Source: Verrucomicrobiota bacterium (GTDB lineage Bacteria > Verrucomicrobiota > Verrucomicrobiia > Limisphaerales > SXTU01). Taken from it: a stretch of DNA of 42,577 bases. Positions 8,706 through 18,700 of the stretch are shown piece after piece. Position 1 is the first letter of the stretch. Every line of letters begins with the position of its first letter. Under the pieces are notes generated by a model. It had not been told where the DNA came from, made no database searches, and worked only from the letters and a program-made list of their open reading frames with translations. The position numbers were made by a program, and so were the translations under genes. The stretch lies in the NCBI GenBank assembly GCA_016235545.1, contig JACRKB010000004.1, positions 1-42,577 on the forward strand, written 5' to 3'.

Positions 8706-11276
8706 GTGAAACACCTCATCCTCACCAAGCTCGCCATTCTCGCGTTGCCGCTCGTCGCACTCAGCGCCACACCTGCTCCACCGCCGAAAGCCCCCACCGT
8801 TCCCACCGAACTGTCCGCGAAGCTTGAAGTGCTGCAGCCCGGCGTGAAGCTCACCCTGCTCGCCGAGCATCCGGCGCTGGTCACGCCCATCGGCATTGAT
8901 GTGGACGCGAAGGGCAACATCTGGCTTGCGTCCTCGCACACGCACCACCGGCCGCAGGGCTACACGGGGCCGGCGCAGGATGAGATTCTGATATTCGACA
9001 AGCATGGCAAAAATCGCCGCGTCTTCTACAACAAGACAGACAAGACGATGCACGTGAAGCTCGGCCCCGATGGCTGGCTCTATCTCGCGGAGCGCAGCCG
9101 CGTCCTGCGCGTGAAGGATACGAACGGCGATGGCGTGGGCGATGTGGAGGAAAACCTCGCGACGCTCGACACCGTGTCGGACTACCCGCACAACGGCCTC
9201 TCCGGCATGGCGTGGCATCCTGATGGCGGGCTGGTGTTTTCGCTCGGCGAGAACTTCGGCAAGGACTGGACGCTCACCTCGAAGGACGGCGTGAAGCTCA
9301 CCGGCCGGGGCGAGGGCGGCGTGTTTCGCTGCAACGCCGACGGCACGAAGCTGCGTCGCATCGCGCGCGGTTTTTGGAATCCCTTCGGACTCTGGGTGCG
9401 TGAGGATGGCGAAATCTTCGCGGTGGAAAACGACCCCGGCAGCCGCCCGCCGTGCCGCCTGCTCAACATCGTCGAAGGCGCGGACTACGGTTTTCAATGG
9501 GTCTATGGCAGCGCGCCGGTGCATCCCTTCGTTGCGTGGAATGGCGAGCTGCGCGGCACCCTCGGCATGATTCATCCCTCCGGCGAAGCACCGTGCGCGC
9601 TCGTGCCGATGGGCGGCGGCGTGATGGTGCCGTCATGGAGCGAGCACCGCATTGATTACTTCCCGCTCGTGCGCAAAGGCGCGGGCTACACCTCGCAGCG
9701 CACCGAGCTTTTGCGCGGAGGCGAAAACTTCCGGCCCACCTGCATCGCGCAGGGACCGGACGGCGCGTTCTACATGACGGACTGGGTGTTCAGCTCGTAT
9801 GAGCTGCACGGTCGCGGGCGCTTGTGGAAGCTGGAGATCGACCCGGCCAAGGCGACATGGATCAAGAAGACCACCGACCCGCTCAACGCCGCGGCGCGTC
9901 TCGCCAAGGAGCTGCGCGAGGGCAAAACCAAACTCAGCGCGCAGCAACTCTTCGAGCACGCGCGCGGCAGCGACGCGTATCTCTCCGATGCCGCGTTGAC
10001 GGCGCTCGCCCGAGAGAGCACGAAGTGGACGCCCGCGTCCGTGCGAGCGCTGCCGGGCAAAGACCGCGTGTGGGCGCTGGTTGCCTTGCGTCGCGTCAAC
10101 TTGAACGAGGAGAAGTGGGTGCGCGCGCTGCTGCACGACGCCGATCCCGAGGTGCGCTTCGAGTGCCTGCGTTGGATAGCCGACGCGGTCCTCACCCGCT
10201 TCAGCGCGGACGTGGAACAGATGCTCACAAAACCCGATCTCGACTATCGCATGTTCGAGGCCGTGCTCGCGACATGGAACACGCTGCGCGGCAATCCCGG
10301 CGCGGGCGTCACTGACGCGGCGGTGCTCATGGAGCGCGTCACGAACGCCGCGACGCCCGCGCGGCTCAAGGGCTTTGCGCTGCGCCTCGTGCCTGCCACG
10401 CATCCGAAGCTGACGGTGCCGCTGCTGCGCGAGTTGCTTGCCGCCAACGACCCCGTGCTCTCGCTGGAAGCCGTGCGCACGCTCGTTGCGCGCACCGCCG
10501 ACGATGCTCAAGCGGTGCTCGCCGCCCTCGCCGCTGATGAAGCACGCGACGCACAGCTGCGCGCCGAGGCCGTCGTTGGCCTCTCCATGTCCAGCACGCC
10601 CGGACATCACGCGCTGCTGTTGAAACTCGCCGCGCACGACAACCCGGCCTTGCGCAACGAGGCGCTCCGGGCCTTGCGTTTGTCATCGCTCGATGATGCG
10701 GCCCGGAAGGCCATCACCGAGACGGCACGGCTTCATCCAGAGTCCGCCACGCTTGCGAAGGCGCTGCTCGCCCCCGGCTCTATCAACGCAAACCGCCCCG
10801 CATACGAGGACACGGCGGCGTGGTTGAAGCGACTCGCCGCGCTTCCGGGAAAGCCGGATGCGGCTGCGGGACGCCGCATCTTCTTCCATCCCCGCATGGC
10901 CATGTGCTCCACCTGCCACCGCCACAGCGGACGTGGAAACGTCGTCGGCCCCGACCTCAGCCTCATCGCGCAGCAGGGCGACGAGAAGGCGCTGCTGCAA
11001 TCCATCCTCGAACCCAATCGCGAGGTCGCGCCGCAGTTCTTCCCCACGGTGGTCGAGCTCAAGGACGGCACCGAGTTCACCGGCATCATGCTTCGCGCGT
11101 GGAGCAAGGAAGTTTACCGCGACCTCACCGGCAAGGAGCGCACCTTCGAGATTGCTGACATCGTGCGGCGCACCGAAATGAAAACCTCCCTCATGCCCAT
11201 GGGCCTGCCAGAGTCCATCACGGACGAGGAGCTGCGCGACTTGCTCGCCTTTTTGCGCGAAGCATCGTCAAGATGA
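8706..11276 (+). CDS. PVC-type haem-binding dehydrogenase (beta-propeller, HEAT-like repeats, cytochrome c)
   Basis: Exported 856-residue multidomain redox protein typical of PVC bacteria. Order: signal peptide (1 to about 20), beta-propeller dehydrogenase-like domain (about 40-400, with GIDVDAKGNIWLASS and DTNGDGVGDV), helical HEAT-like repeats (about 420-700) and a C-terminal cytochrome c domain with CSTCH (C734, C737, H738), GPDLSLIAQQ and a late Met-rich segment for the distal haem ligand. It probably oxidises a sugar or alcohol in the periplasm and hands electrons to the haem; the substrate is unknown. The GTG at 8706 is chosen because it starts the signal peptide; an ATG at 8628 would place 26 charged residues before it and overlap the previous gene. 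Its partner of the same family lies at 15742-18759. Confidence 0.88.
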   Translation: MKHLILTKLAILALPLVALSATPAPPPKAPTVPTELSAKLEVLQPGVKLTLLAEHPALVTPIGIDVDAKGNIWLASSHTHHRPQGYTGPAQDEILIFDKHGKNRRVFYNKTDKTMHVKLGPDGWLYLAERSRVLRVKDTNGDGVGDVEENLATLDTVSDYPHNGLSGMAWHPDGGLVFSLGENFGKDWTLTSKDGVKLTGRGEGGVFRCNADGTKLRRIARGFWNPFGLWVREDGEIFAVENDPGSRPPCRLLNIVEGADYGFQWVYGSAPVHPFVAWNGELRGTLGMIHPSGEAPCALVPMGGGVMVPSWSEHRIDYFPLVRKGAGYTSQRTELLRGGENFRPTCIAQGPDGAFYMTDWVFSSYELHGRGRLWKLEIDPAKATWIKKTTDPLNAAARLAKELREGKTKLSAQQLFEHARGSDAYLSDAALTALARESTKWTPASVRALPGKDRVWALVALRRVNLNEEKWVRALLHDADPEVRFECLRWIADAVLTRFSADVEQMLTKPDLDYRMFEAVLATWNTLRGNPGAGVTDAAVLMERVTNAATPARLKGFALRLVPATHPKLTVPLLRELLAANDPVLSLEAVRTLVARTADDAQAVLAALAADEARDAQLRAEAVVGLSMSSTPGHHALLLKLAAHDNPALRNEALRALRLSSLDDAARKAITETARLHPESATLAKALLAPGSINANRPAYEDTAAWLKRLAALPGKPDAAAGRRIFFHPRMAMCSTCHRHSGRGNVVGPDLSLIAQQGDEKALLQSILEPNREVAPQFFPTVVELKDGTEFTGIMLRAWSKEVYRDLTGKERTFEIADIVRRTEMKTSLMPMGLPESITDEELRDLLAFLREASSR

Positions 11277-11428
11277 TCCTTGGCAGGCCACCAGATTGAA
11301 TCATTTCAGCGAACACCCGACTTTCTGAATGGATGGCGCTCCCGCCCCGCTGCGAGAATCATCCGCTTTCATGACGTCGCAGGAACAACTGGCCACGCCA
11401 CATATCGAGCCGCTTCGACTTCCCACAC
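11277..11428. other. convergent intergenic gap
   Basis: 152 bases between the haem-protein gene (plus) and the Gfo/Idh gene (minus). I see no strong hairpin with a T-run on either strand and no gene. Confidence 0.5.
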
Positions 11429-12757
11429 TCAGAACGCCTTCGTGACGCCGGGGATCGCGCACGGGTATATGCCGTCGGGACCGGGCCTTGATTTCGGCTC
11501 GGCGTCCCACGCGAGCTGCCCGGGGGCGTAAGTGAGTTCGGATTTCACCGCATCGTCCCAAGTCACGAGCCTGCCGGAGTAAGTCGCCATGCGACCGAGG
11601 AGCGCGCTCATGGTGCTGTCGGCGGCCCAATCCACTTCGTTGTAGGGTTGGCGGGCACGCAAGCCAGCCAGGAGATCGTCCCACTCGGTTTGGTGGCCGT
11701 CGGGGCCGCCCTTGAGGCGCTGGGGTTCCTTGCCCTTGAGAAAAATTGTCACGTTGTCGTTGCCGCCCTCGAAGCTCACGTAACCCTTCGAGCCGTGCGC
11801 GTGGTGCGAAAAGCTCGGCCAGCACTTTGGAATCTGTCGGCACTCGCTGAAGCTGCGCACGCCGTTGGCGTAGGTGTATTGAACGGCGTGGTGGTCGAAG
11901 ATTTCGCCGACGCCCCTCTCGGCGCGAACCTGCCTTCCGCCCATTCCTACGGCCTCCACTGGGTGGCCCTGTGCGATCCAGTTGCAGACATCAATGCCAT
12001 GGACGTGTTGCTCGACGATGTGATCGCCGCTTAGCCAGATGAAGTGATACCAGTTGTGGATCTGGTATTGCATCTCGGTCATGCCGTCCTTGCGCGCGCG
12101 GTTCCAGATGCCGCTCGTGTTGAAGTAGGAGCGCGTGTATTGCAGCTCGCCGATGAGACCGTCGTGAATCAGCCGGATGACGTTTCGATGATTCGTCGCG
12201 TGACGCAGGTGATGGCCTACGGCGACGACGAGGCCCTTCCTTTTCGCCTCCGCGTTGGCGGCGAGCACGCGGCGATAGCCGGGCGCGTCCACGGCGACGG
12301 GCTTTTCCATGAAAACATTTTTCCCCGCCTTCACTGCCGCCTCAAACATCATCGGGCGGAAGCCTGGCGGCGTGACGAGCAGCACAGTGTCAGCCTCTGA
12401 TTCGAGAACGCCTTTGTAGGCATCAAGACCGACGAACTTGCCAGCCTCGGAAACGTCCACCTTTTGCTTGAACTGGGTCTCCAGCGTCTTGCAACTCGAA
12501 TCGAGCCGGTCGCGGAAGGCGTCTGCCCTCGCGATGAGTCTAATGTTTCCGTGCGTCGTGTTGCCGAGCGAGTTGGCCGCCGCGCCGGTGCCGCGCCCAC
12601 CACAGCCAACGAGCGCAATCTTCACCTCATCACTTCCCGCCGCGTGCGCGAAGCGCGCGATGTCGAGATCGGCGAGCAGCGCGCCGCCGGTGATGGCGGA
12701 GGCTTTGAGAAAGCTGCGGCGCGGCGATTCGTTTGGAGTTGCAGATGGGCTTTTCAT
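11429..12757 (-). CDS. Tat-exported Gfo/Idh/MocA family oxidoreductase
   Basis: 442-residue NAD(P)-dependent oxidoreductase with a twin-arginine signal, SPRRSFLKAS at residues 11-20, followed by a hydrophobic stretch ending near AHAAG. The Rossmann motif VGCGGRGTG and the catalytic-region EKPVAVDAPGYRR are visible, then a C-terminal domain with GGNDNVTIFLKGKEP. Proteins of this kind are abundant in Verrucomicrobiota and carry their cofactor when folded before Tat export. It is the last gene of the five-gene minus-strand operon that begins at 18759; the gap to the gene before it is 46 bases. It ends 152 bases from the convergent haem-protein gene. Substrate is unknown; carbohydrate oxidation or epimerisation is likely. 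Confidence 0.87.
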   Translation of the reverse strand: MKSPSATPNESPRRSFLKASAITGGALLADLDIARFAHAAGSDEVKIALVGCGGRGTGAAANSLGNTTHGNIRLIARADAFRDRLDSSCKTLETQFKQKVDVSEAGKFVGLDAYKGVLESEADTVLLVTPPGFRPMMFEAAVKAGKNVFMEKPVAVDAPGYRRVLAANAEAKRKGLVVAVGHHLRHATNHRNVIRLIHDGLIGELQYTRSYFNTSGIWNRARKDGMTEMQYQIHNWYHFIWLSGDHIVEQHVHGIDVCNWIAQGHPVEAVGMGGRQVRAERGVGEIFDHHAVQYTYANGVRSFSECRQIPKCWPSFSHHAHGSKGYVSFEGGNDNVTIFLKGKEPQRLKGGPDGHQTEWDDLLAGLRARQPYNEVDWAADSTMSALLGRMATYSGRLVTWDDAVKSELTYAPGQLAWDAEPKSRPGPDGIYPCAIPGVTKAF

Positions 12758-12803
12758 GATGTGTTGCGGGTTCGGTTGCGGGAGGACGAGGCATTTGCGC
12801 TGT

Positions 12804-13652
12804 TCAGTCTTCCTTCACGCCCTCGGCCTGCATGGCGCCGCGCAGATGAGCCAGCGCATCTTTGTAATCGCTGATGCCGACGTATTCGAGGATCAGCGGC
12901 GCGTTCGAGGCGTGTTTTGCCGCGAGAGTGACGAGCTTCTTGTAGTCGAGGTCGCCTTTGCCAGCGGGGACGCCGCGGTCGATGTGCAGCTTTCGATCCT
13001 TGGCGTGCATGCAGTCAATCCACGGGCCGAGCTGGGCGAACATTTCATCGAGATCGTTCACCTCGATCAGGTTGGCGGCATCCAGCAGCGCGAGGACGAA
13101 GGGCGAGTGGACCTCCTCCAGAAAAAGCCGCGTGCGCTTGGCGCTGGCGAAGAATCCGCGATAGAATGGCTCGATGAGGATTTTAGCCTGAAACTTAGCC
13201 GCGAGCGTTGCGAGCTGGTGCGTGGTGGCGACCATCTGCGGCCAGACTGTCTCGTGAAAATGAAGCGGCACGCGCGGCTCCGGCTCCGTCGGGTGCTGGT
13301 AATGCCCAGCCTCTGTGATGAACGTGCGCACGCCCATGTGATCGCCGGCTACCAGCATCGCCTCGAAGTAGGCGAGGTTCGCGCGGCGCTCGGCTTCGTC
13401 GGGGTGAATCAGATTTGTGTAGACGCCGAGGCTGTGAATCGCGAGGCCGGCACTGCGGTAGGTGTCGGCGATTTTCCGGCAACGATCGGGCGTGAGAGCG
13501 GAGAGGTCCGAGCGGTCGTTGTATTTCCAAAAGCGGCTGTCGGACTGCGCAAGGAAAAGCTGGATGGTTTTGAAGCCCGCCGCTGAGAGCTCTTTTGCTA
13601 GTTGCTCGTTCGTGAGTTCGCGGAAGCCGAGCGTGGAAATGCCGATTTTCAT
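12804..13652 (-). CDS. sugar phosphate isomerase/epimerase-like TIM-barrel protein
   Basis: 282-residue cytoplasmic protein of the AP endonuclease 2 / xylose isomerase-like TIM-barrel superfamily. It begins MKIGISTLGFRELTNEQLAK, the usual first strand, and shows the metal-ligand strands of the fold: ILIEPF (Glu), VLALLDAANL (Asp), DCMHAKDRK (His and Asp) and LILEYVGISDY (Glu). The ATG at 13652 is preferred over an upstream one at 13670 because a GAGGTG Shine-Dalgarno sits just before it. It follows the next gene upstream by one base and is clearly co-transcribed. Likely an isomerase or epimerase of a sugar or keto-sugar intermediate; specificity cannot be read off. Confidence 0.83.
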   Translation of the reverse strand: MKIGISTLGFRELTNEQLAKELSAAGFKTIQLFLAQSDSRFWKYNDRSDLSALTPDRCRKIADTYRSAGLAIHSLGVYTNLIHPDEAERRANLAYFEAMLVAGDHMGVRTFITEAGHYQHPTEPEPRVPLHFHETVWPQMVATTHQLATLAAKFQAKILIEPFYRGFFASAKRTRLFLEEVHSPFVLALLDAANLIEVNDLDEMFAQLGPWIDCMHAKDRKLHIDRGVPAGKGDLDYKKLVTLAAKHASNAPLILEYVGISDYKDALAHLRGAMQAEGVKED

Positions 13653-13653
13653 G

Positions 13654-14538
13654 TCACCTCGCCCCTTCAAGTTGTCTGCTGAGATCGCGCCACTTCATCA
13701 GCGAGCGGGCGAGGTGCTCGCGCGCGTCGCCTCCGATGCCGTAGCATTGGAGGCCAATTGGGCCATGGTAGCCAATTTCATTGAGCGTCTTGAGCAGCGT
13801 GCCCACGTCGAAGGAACCTTGGTCGAGCGGCTGGATGTAGCGCTTCCAGCTGGGTTCCTCGTCGCGATCGTCGGCGCCATTGATCGAGACGGCCCAGAGG
13901 CGTGGCAGAGCGCCCATGAGCAATGGCCGGTAATCGCGGCTCGGATCCACGCGCAGCCAGTGGCAGAGGTTGAACATCACGCCGACGTTCGGGCGGTCCA
14001 CCTTGTCGGCGACTCGGATTGAATCTTCGACGCGCTCGATCCAGTTTTTCTGGTGCGGATAGAGCAGCAACTGCGCGCCGGAGTCTTTGGCCAGCTCGGA
14101 CATCTCGCGGAGAATTTCCACAGCGTGTGAGTCGGCTGACGTGTCGGATGGCGGCGCGCCCTTGAAGATGAGGCAAAACTGCACGCGCCGGTCCTTGATG
14201 AGCGCGAGCACTTCCTTGAAACGCGCCGCGTCGTAGGGCGCTTTGCCGGGCGCGATGTCCACGGTCGTCGTGATTTGAAATAGCCGCAGCCCCACGGCGT
14301 CCAGCGTTGCGAGCCGCTCCTCGATTTTGTCCAGCCAGATGTGGCCAACGCCAGGGTAGCCGAGTTCCTTGAGCATCTGCGCCTGCTGCTCGAAGGAGCG
14401 CTTCTTCGCGTCGTGCCAGTCAATGCAGAAGGGGAAGAAGGCGCTGGCCGTCGGGCTTTGCTGGTTGCTAGCGGTTTGTGCGGGCACCGCGAACTGCGAC
14501 GCGAGCACGGCGAGGAGCAGGAATGTTTGTGTTTTCAT
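13654..14538 (-). CDS. secreted sugar phosphate isomerase/epimerase-like protein
   Basis: 294 residues, same TIM-barrel superfamily as its downstream neighbour but with a Sec signal peptide (MKTQTFLLLAVLASQFAVPA, cleavage near residue 22-24). Visible barrel strands include LGYPGVGHIWLDKIEER, LFQITTTVDI, QLLLYPHQKNW, VGVMFNLCHWL and LWAVSINGADD, giving His/Asp candidates for metal binding. The start at 14538 is the first codon of the signal peptide; the frame continues upstream to 14784 only as an overlap with the DUF1566 gene. The gap to that gene is 4 bases, and to the next gene 1 base. Paired exported and cytoplasmic members suggest successive steps on the same carbohydrate. Activity is not established. 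Confidence 0.8.
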   Translation of the reverse strand: MKTQTFLLLAVLASQFAVPAQTASNQQSPTASAFFPFCIDWHDAKKRSFEQQAQMLKELGYPGVGHIWLDKIEERLATLDAVGLRLFQITTTVDIAPGKAPYDAARFKEVLALIKDRRVQFCLIFKGAPPSDTSADSHAVEILREMSELAKDSGAQLLLYPHQKNWIERVEDSIRVADKVDRPNVGVMFNLCHWLRVDPSRDYRPLLMGALPRLWAVSINGADDRDEEPSWKRYIQPLDQGSFDVGTLLKTLNEIGYHGPIGLQCYGIGGDAREHLARSLMKWRDLSRQLEGAR

Positions 14539-14542
14539 GGGA

Positions 14543-15745
14543 TCATTGCGGTCCGCCGCGCACGAGGCGGACGTAGTTGTTGATGCGGATGACGTCACCC
14601 TGCGGGCCGCGCCCGTGCGGGTAGGCAGCGGGGTCGCCGGCCTTCGGATCGCTGCGTTGAGCGCCCGCGCCGTGAACGTCGAGCAGCCGCAACGCTCCCC
14701 GGCCCGGCGGGAATTGCATCCAGCCGAGCGCGCGCCCGAAGCAGACATAGACGGCGGCCACGCCCTGCCGGTCGGCCGGGCCATCGAGATGCGTCGTGCC
14801 AGACCAGAAATATGGGAACTCGCCGGGGCTCAATTGCGTGATCCGAAAAATAGGACTGATCGCCGGCGAGCGCGTGTAGTCCACGATGCTCTGAAGCTCC
14901 TTCGCGCTCGGCAGCCGCCAGTCGGCGTGGCCGAGAAACTTCGCAGCGCTCTGCTTCAGGGCCCACGCCAGCGCCGCCTCCCAGTTCATCCCCGCGCCGC
15001 TGTCGGCTTTCGTCCACATCAGGCCGGTGGCGCGGTCGGAGATGGTGCCGTCCCCGTTGTCGTGGAAATCATTTTTACCGTAGGCCGGGTTGCCGCGCAC
15101 GTAGCGGACATGGAGCAGCTTCACCTCGTTGCGCCCTCCGGCAGCTCGTGGCGATTTCGGATAGCCCTTGATGCGCCCGTCGGCGAAGTTGACGCCGAAG
15201 ACCGTCGCGTTGCCGTTCATCGTCGTTGAGATGTATTCCGTCGCGCTCCAGTCCTGGCAATCAATGGCGCGTCCGCCGTTGGATTCGTCGCCGTAGGCGA
15301 AGCGAAAGAATTTCGTGTCGAGATAGGGTGTGGAGTTCGCGACCGAGAAGTGGAAGCCGCCGTTGAAGTTGATGAGGGAGTAAAGCTCCTTGATTTCCGG
15401 CATCCGCCAGTCGCCGTGGCCGCCGACACGGCACTTCGCCGCGCCCCCGACGGCCGTGTCCCACGACACCATCCCGCCGCGCGCCTGCACCCACATCAAG
15501 CCCGTGGTGAGATCGCTCACCGTGCCATCGCCGTTGTCGCGATATGCCATCGCCGGCCCGGCGCATTGGGCGTCCTGTCCGCAAAATGGCTGGCCGGGTC
15601 TGGGCGGGGTGATTACTCCGCTGCTGCTGTAGCATTTCGTCTGGCCGGTGTCCGGCACGATGTAGTTGAACTTCCGCGTCTCTGCTTCGCCTGCCGCAAG
15701 CATGGCGGCGGTGCTCAGAAGGGCGCTTGCAGCAACGGCTTTCAT
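14543..15745 (-). CDS. DUF1566 (Lcl C-terminal-like) repeat protein, secreted
   Basis: 400-residue protein with a probable signal peptide (MKAVAASALLSTAAMLAAGEA) and two tandem DUF1566 modules. Each module starts with a NGDGTxSDxxTGLMW motif (about residues 72-86 and 229-243) and continues with GDWRMPEIKEL or ADWRLPSAKEL, then a YISTT/FWSGTT strand and a C-terminal YVRGN or YVRLVRGG. The family fold is a C-type-lectin-like beta structure found in surface proteins; its role is unknown. It overlaps the stop of the haem-protein gene upstream by four bases (ATGA) and lies 4 bases from the gene downstream, so it is a firm member of the operon. It may bind carbohydrate or a partner protein at the cell surface; that is inference. 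Confidence 0.84.
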   Translation of the reverse strand: MKAVAASALLSTAAMLAAGEAETRKFNYIVPDTGQTKCYSSSGVITPPRPGQPFCGQDAQCAGPAMAYRDNGDGTVSDLTTGLMWVQARGGMVSWDTAVGGAAKCRVGGHGDWRMPEIKELYSLINFNGGFHFSVANSTPYLDTKFFRFAYGDESNGGRAIDCQDWSATEYISTTMNGNATVFGVNFADGRIKGYPKSPRAAGGRNEVKLLHVRYVRGNPAYGKNDFHDNGDGTISDRATGLMWTKADSGAGMNWEAALAWALKQSAAKFLGHADWRLPSAKELQSIVDYTRSPAISPIFRITQLSPGEFPYFWSGTTHLDGPADRQGVAAVYVCFGRALGWMQFPPGRGALRLLDVHGAGAQRSDPKAGDPAAYPHGRGPQGDVIRINNYVRLVRGGPQ

Positions 15746-18700
15746 TTCTGGAATGCCACGTGGTCGCGCCGCCCGCCTGACTCCAGCAGCGCCAGCAGGT
15801 CTAGGATTTCCTCGCGTGTCAGGATGCTGGCCAGCCCCTCCGGCAGCGGCGAAACCGTCGAGAGGCTGCGGCGCGCAATGTCCTTCTTGAGAACCTCTGC
15901 GCGCTCCTGTGTCAACGGGTTGGTGATGAGCGCGACCTTTGCCTCATCTTCGTCCACAAGTTTGCCGGTCACGTCGTCGCCATCCGTTTTCCTGATGACC
16001 GTGTTTTCATACTGGAAGCCGATGATCTTTGACGGTTCGAGGAGCGATTCTAGCAACTCGCGCCGCCCGAAGCGTCCCGCGACGCCGGTGAGGTCTGGTC
16101 CGATGCTGCCACCCTCATTTCCGAATTGGTGGCACGCGAGGCACTGCGCATCAATCAGTGCCTTCCGCCCCCGCGCAAACGAGCGGCCCACTCCGACCTG
16201 CTCCAAGTCCGGCAGCAGGTCGCCGATTTTCCACTCGCGAACCAATTTGCGATTTGGCGAAGGCTGCGGAATGACCAGCGCGGGCACTTCGCCGATCACG
16301 CCGGCCAATTCTGTCCGCTGCGCCGACGACAGCAGTGAGACAGCGTCCCTTTGCGCGTTTGCGAGATACTTGGAAAAGCTGTTGCCGCCTTTGAACTCCG
16401 TGAGCGCCTTGGTAAACCACGCGAAGTAAGTCCGCCGTTCGTCCATCGTCCAGCCGCGCTGTAGCGAGCGCAGGTGAAACGCGTAGTGCGTTTGCTCCTC
16501 CTGCGTGCGCGCGGCGGCCATCAACCCGAGGGTCTTCTTCACGACGCCCGGTGCTTCGAGGTGGATGAGCAACTGGCACAGCTCGCGGTTGAGCGGCTCA
16601 GTCTTGGCGGGGTAATGGCAATCCAACTCGGCCAGCACCGGCGCGGCATTCGCGGGATCTGGTTTGCCCTGACGCGAGAAGCTCAGTTCCAACACGCGCA
16701 GCTTGTCGAGCTGCCGCGCCTCGGCCAGCCGGTTGAGCGGAAACTTCGCCAGTGCGTGGAGCAACGCCGGTTGCGATTCCATGCCGCTGCAACGCGCCAG
16801 CGCAAGCAACGCGGTCAGCCCGCCGTTCACGCTTTTCTCTTCCAGCGCTCGCTGCCGCCATTCCGCCACCGGCTGCGCCTCTATGGCGATGCGCGCCGCG
16901 TAGCGAATCCAGCGGTCGTCGCTGTCCAGATACGGCCACGCGAACGCGACGGCTTTTGCGTCCTGCTTGCCGTGAAAATTCTCCAGCGAGTGCCGAAGCT
17001 GTCGCGCTTTCACCGCAGCGGCTTCCGCCTTCAACTCCGCCGCACTTTTCGACGGCTCGGTGAGCGTCGGCCCCGTGTATGTGACGCGATACAGCCCCGA
17101 CTGAGTGTTCCAGCCGCCGGTGATGAAATACATCGCGCCATCGGGGCCGACCTGGACATCGGTGACATTGAGCGGACGGCCTTCGAGGAAGGTTTCAAGC
17201 GCGCCGGTGTAGCTGGCGCCGTCGGGCTTGAGATGGACGGCGAAGATTTTTCCGTAGGCCCAGTCCAGGACGAACAGGGCGCGCTGGTAACGCGGCGGAA
17301 ACTTCGCGCCGGTGCCGAAGGCGATGCCCGTCGGCGATCCTTTGCCGACATCCACGGCGGCGGGAAGGCTGTCGGGATACGACGCGGGCCACTTGCCACT
17401 GCCGGAGCGCCAGCCGTATTCGCCGCCGCTCACGCAATGGTTCACGCGCGTGGGCCGATACCACGGCGCGCCCATGTCCCACTCCATGTCGGCGTCGTAG
17501 GTGAACATCTCGCCGTCGGAATTGAACGCGATGTCGTAGGGATTGCGGAAGCCGGCCAGCAGCAGCTCCCATTTTTTCCCGTCGGGATCGAGCCGTGTCA
17601 CGTAACCGCCTGGCGCGAGAACGCCGATGGCGTGCCCGTTCGGATCCCACTGGCGCGGCAAAAGCTGGTCCTCCTTGAACATGCGGTGCGGCGAGGCGGG
17701 CGAGAGCTTGGCGGGCAGGCCAGAAAAGTTTCCGTTCATCACGTAGATCAGCTTGTCCGGGCCGAGCACGACGGCGTGCGGGCCGTGATCGCTGCGGGTG
17801 AACGTGCGGAAAAGTTCCACCTTGTCGAACTGGTCGTCGCCATCAGCGTCACGAAGGCGATAGAAGCCGGGGCCATCCGGGCCGCGCGCGTTGTTCACGT
17901 AGAGACTGCCGTGGGCGCAGAGCAAACCCTGCGCGCCATCAATCGGAGCCTTGAGCTTTTCAACCTCCGCGACCGTTCCCGCCGGCGCGAGCGTCACGCG
18001 CAGCAATCCGCCCGGGTCCGGTGCGATGATGAGCCGGCCCTTCATGTCGAACGTCATGGAAACCCATGACCCCTCATCGATGCGCGCCGAACGCAGCAGC
18101 TCGACCTTGAAGCCCGGCAGCGCCTGCAAACTTTCCGCCGTCGTAGCCTGTCGCGTCGCGAGCACATCGCCCCACGGCGCGATGCCGAGTTTGCCGAGAC
18201 TGACGGGCTTGCTCCAATCCGCCCCGCTGACTTTTGCCTCCTGCCAGCCGGGCACTTCGCGCGGCGCAGCCAGCCAGCTCGCATCCGACACGATAAAGGA
18301 GACACGCCTCTGGCTGATATTTTCCGGTGCGTTCGCCGCACCGGCTACGGTGCCATGCGTGATCTCCAGCCGCGCGACGAACCCCGCGCGACGAACCCCG
18401 CCCACGCACTTCACCGCGAGGATGTTCTCACCGGGCTGGGTGGCGCCGGTGACATCAGTTTGAACCGGGTTCTGCCAGCCTTTGTTCGCGGCCACCTGCC
18501 GGCCATTGACGAAGATGGTCGCTGAATTGTCCGCCGTGGCGTGGAGCACGACTCTCGTGGCATTTGCCCCAAGCTGGAAAGACTTGCGGAAGCAGCTGAG
18601 CGCTCCGGTTGATTCGGCTTTGGAATCTACCCAGATCCACTCAGGAATCTGCGCCCGCAACGGAATCGTCCCCGCGATTGCGGCGAGAATAAGAGCTGTG

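Noticed and set aside
12438-13586. 382-codon plus-strand frame spanning two minus-strand genes
   Set aside because: It crosses the boundary of two well-supported genes and has no recognisable domain.
16474-18069. 531-codon plus-strand frame opposite the haem-protein gene
   Set aside because: Low-complexity Arg/Ala composition and no motif; the minus strand carries propeller, HEAT-like and CxxCH features across the same bases.
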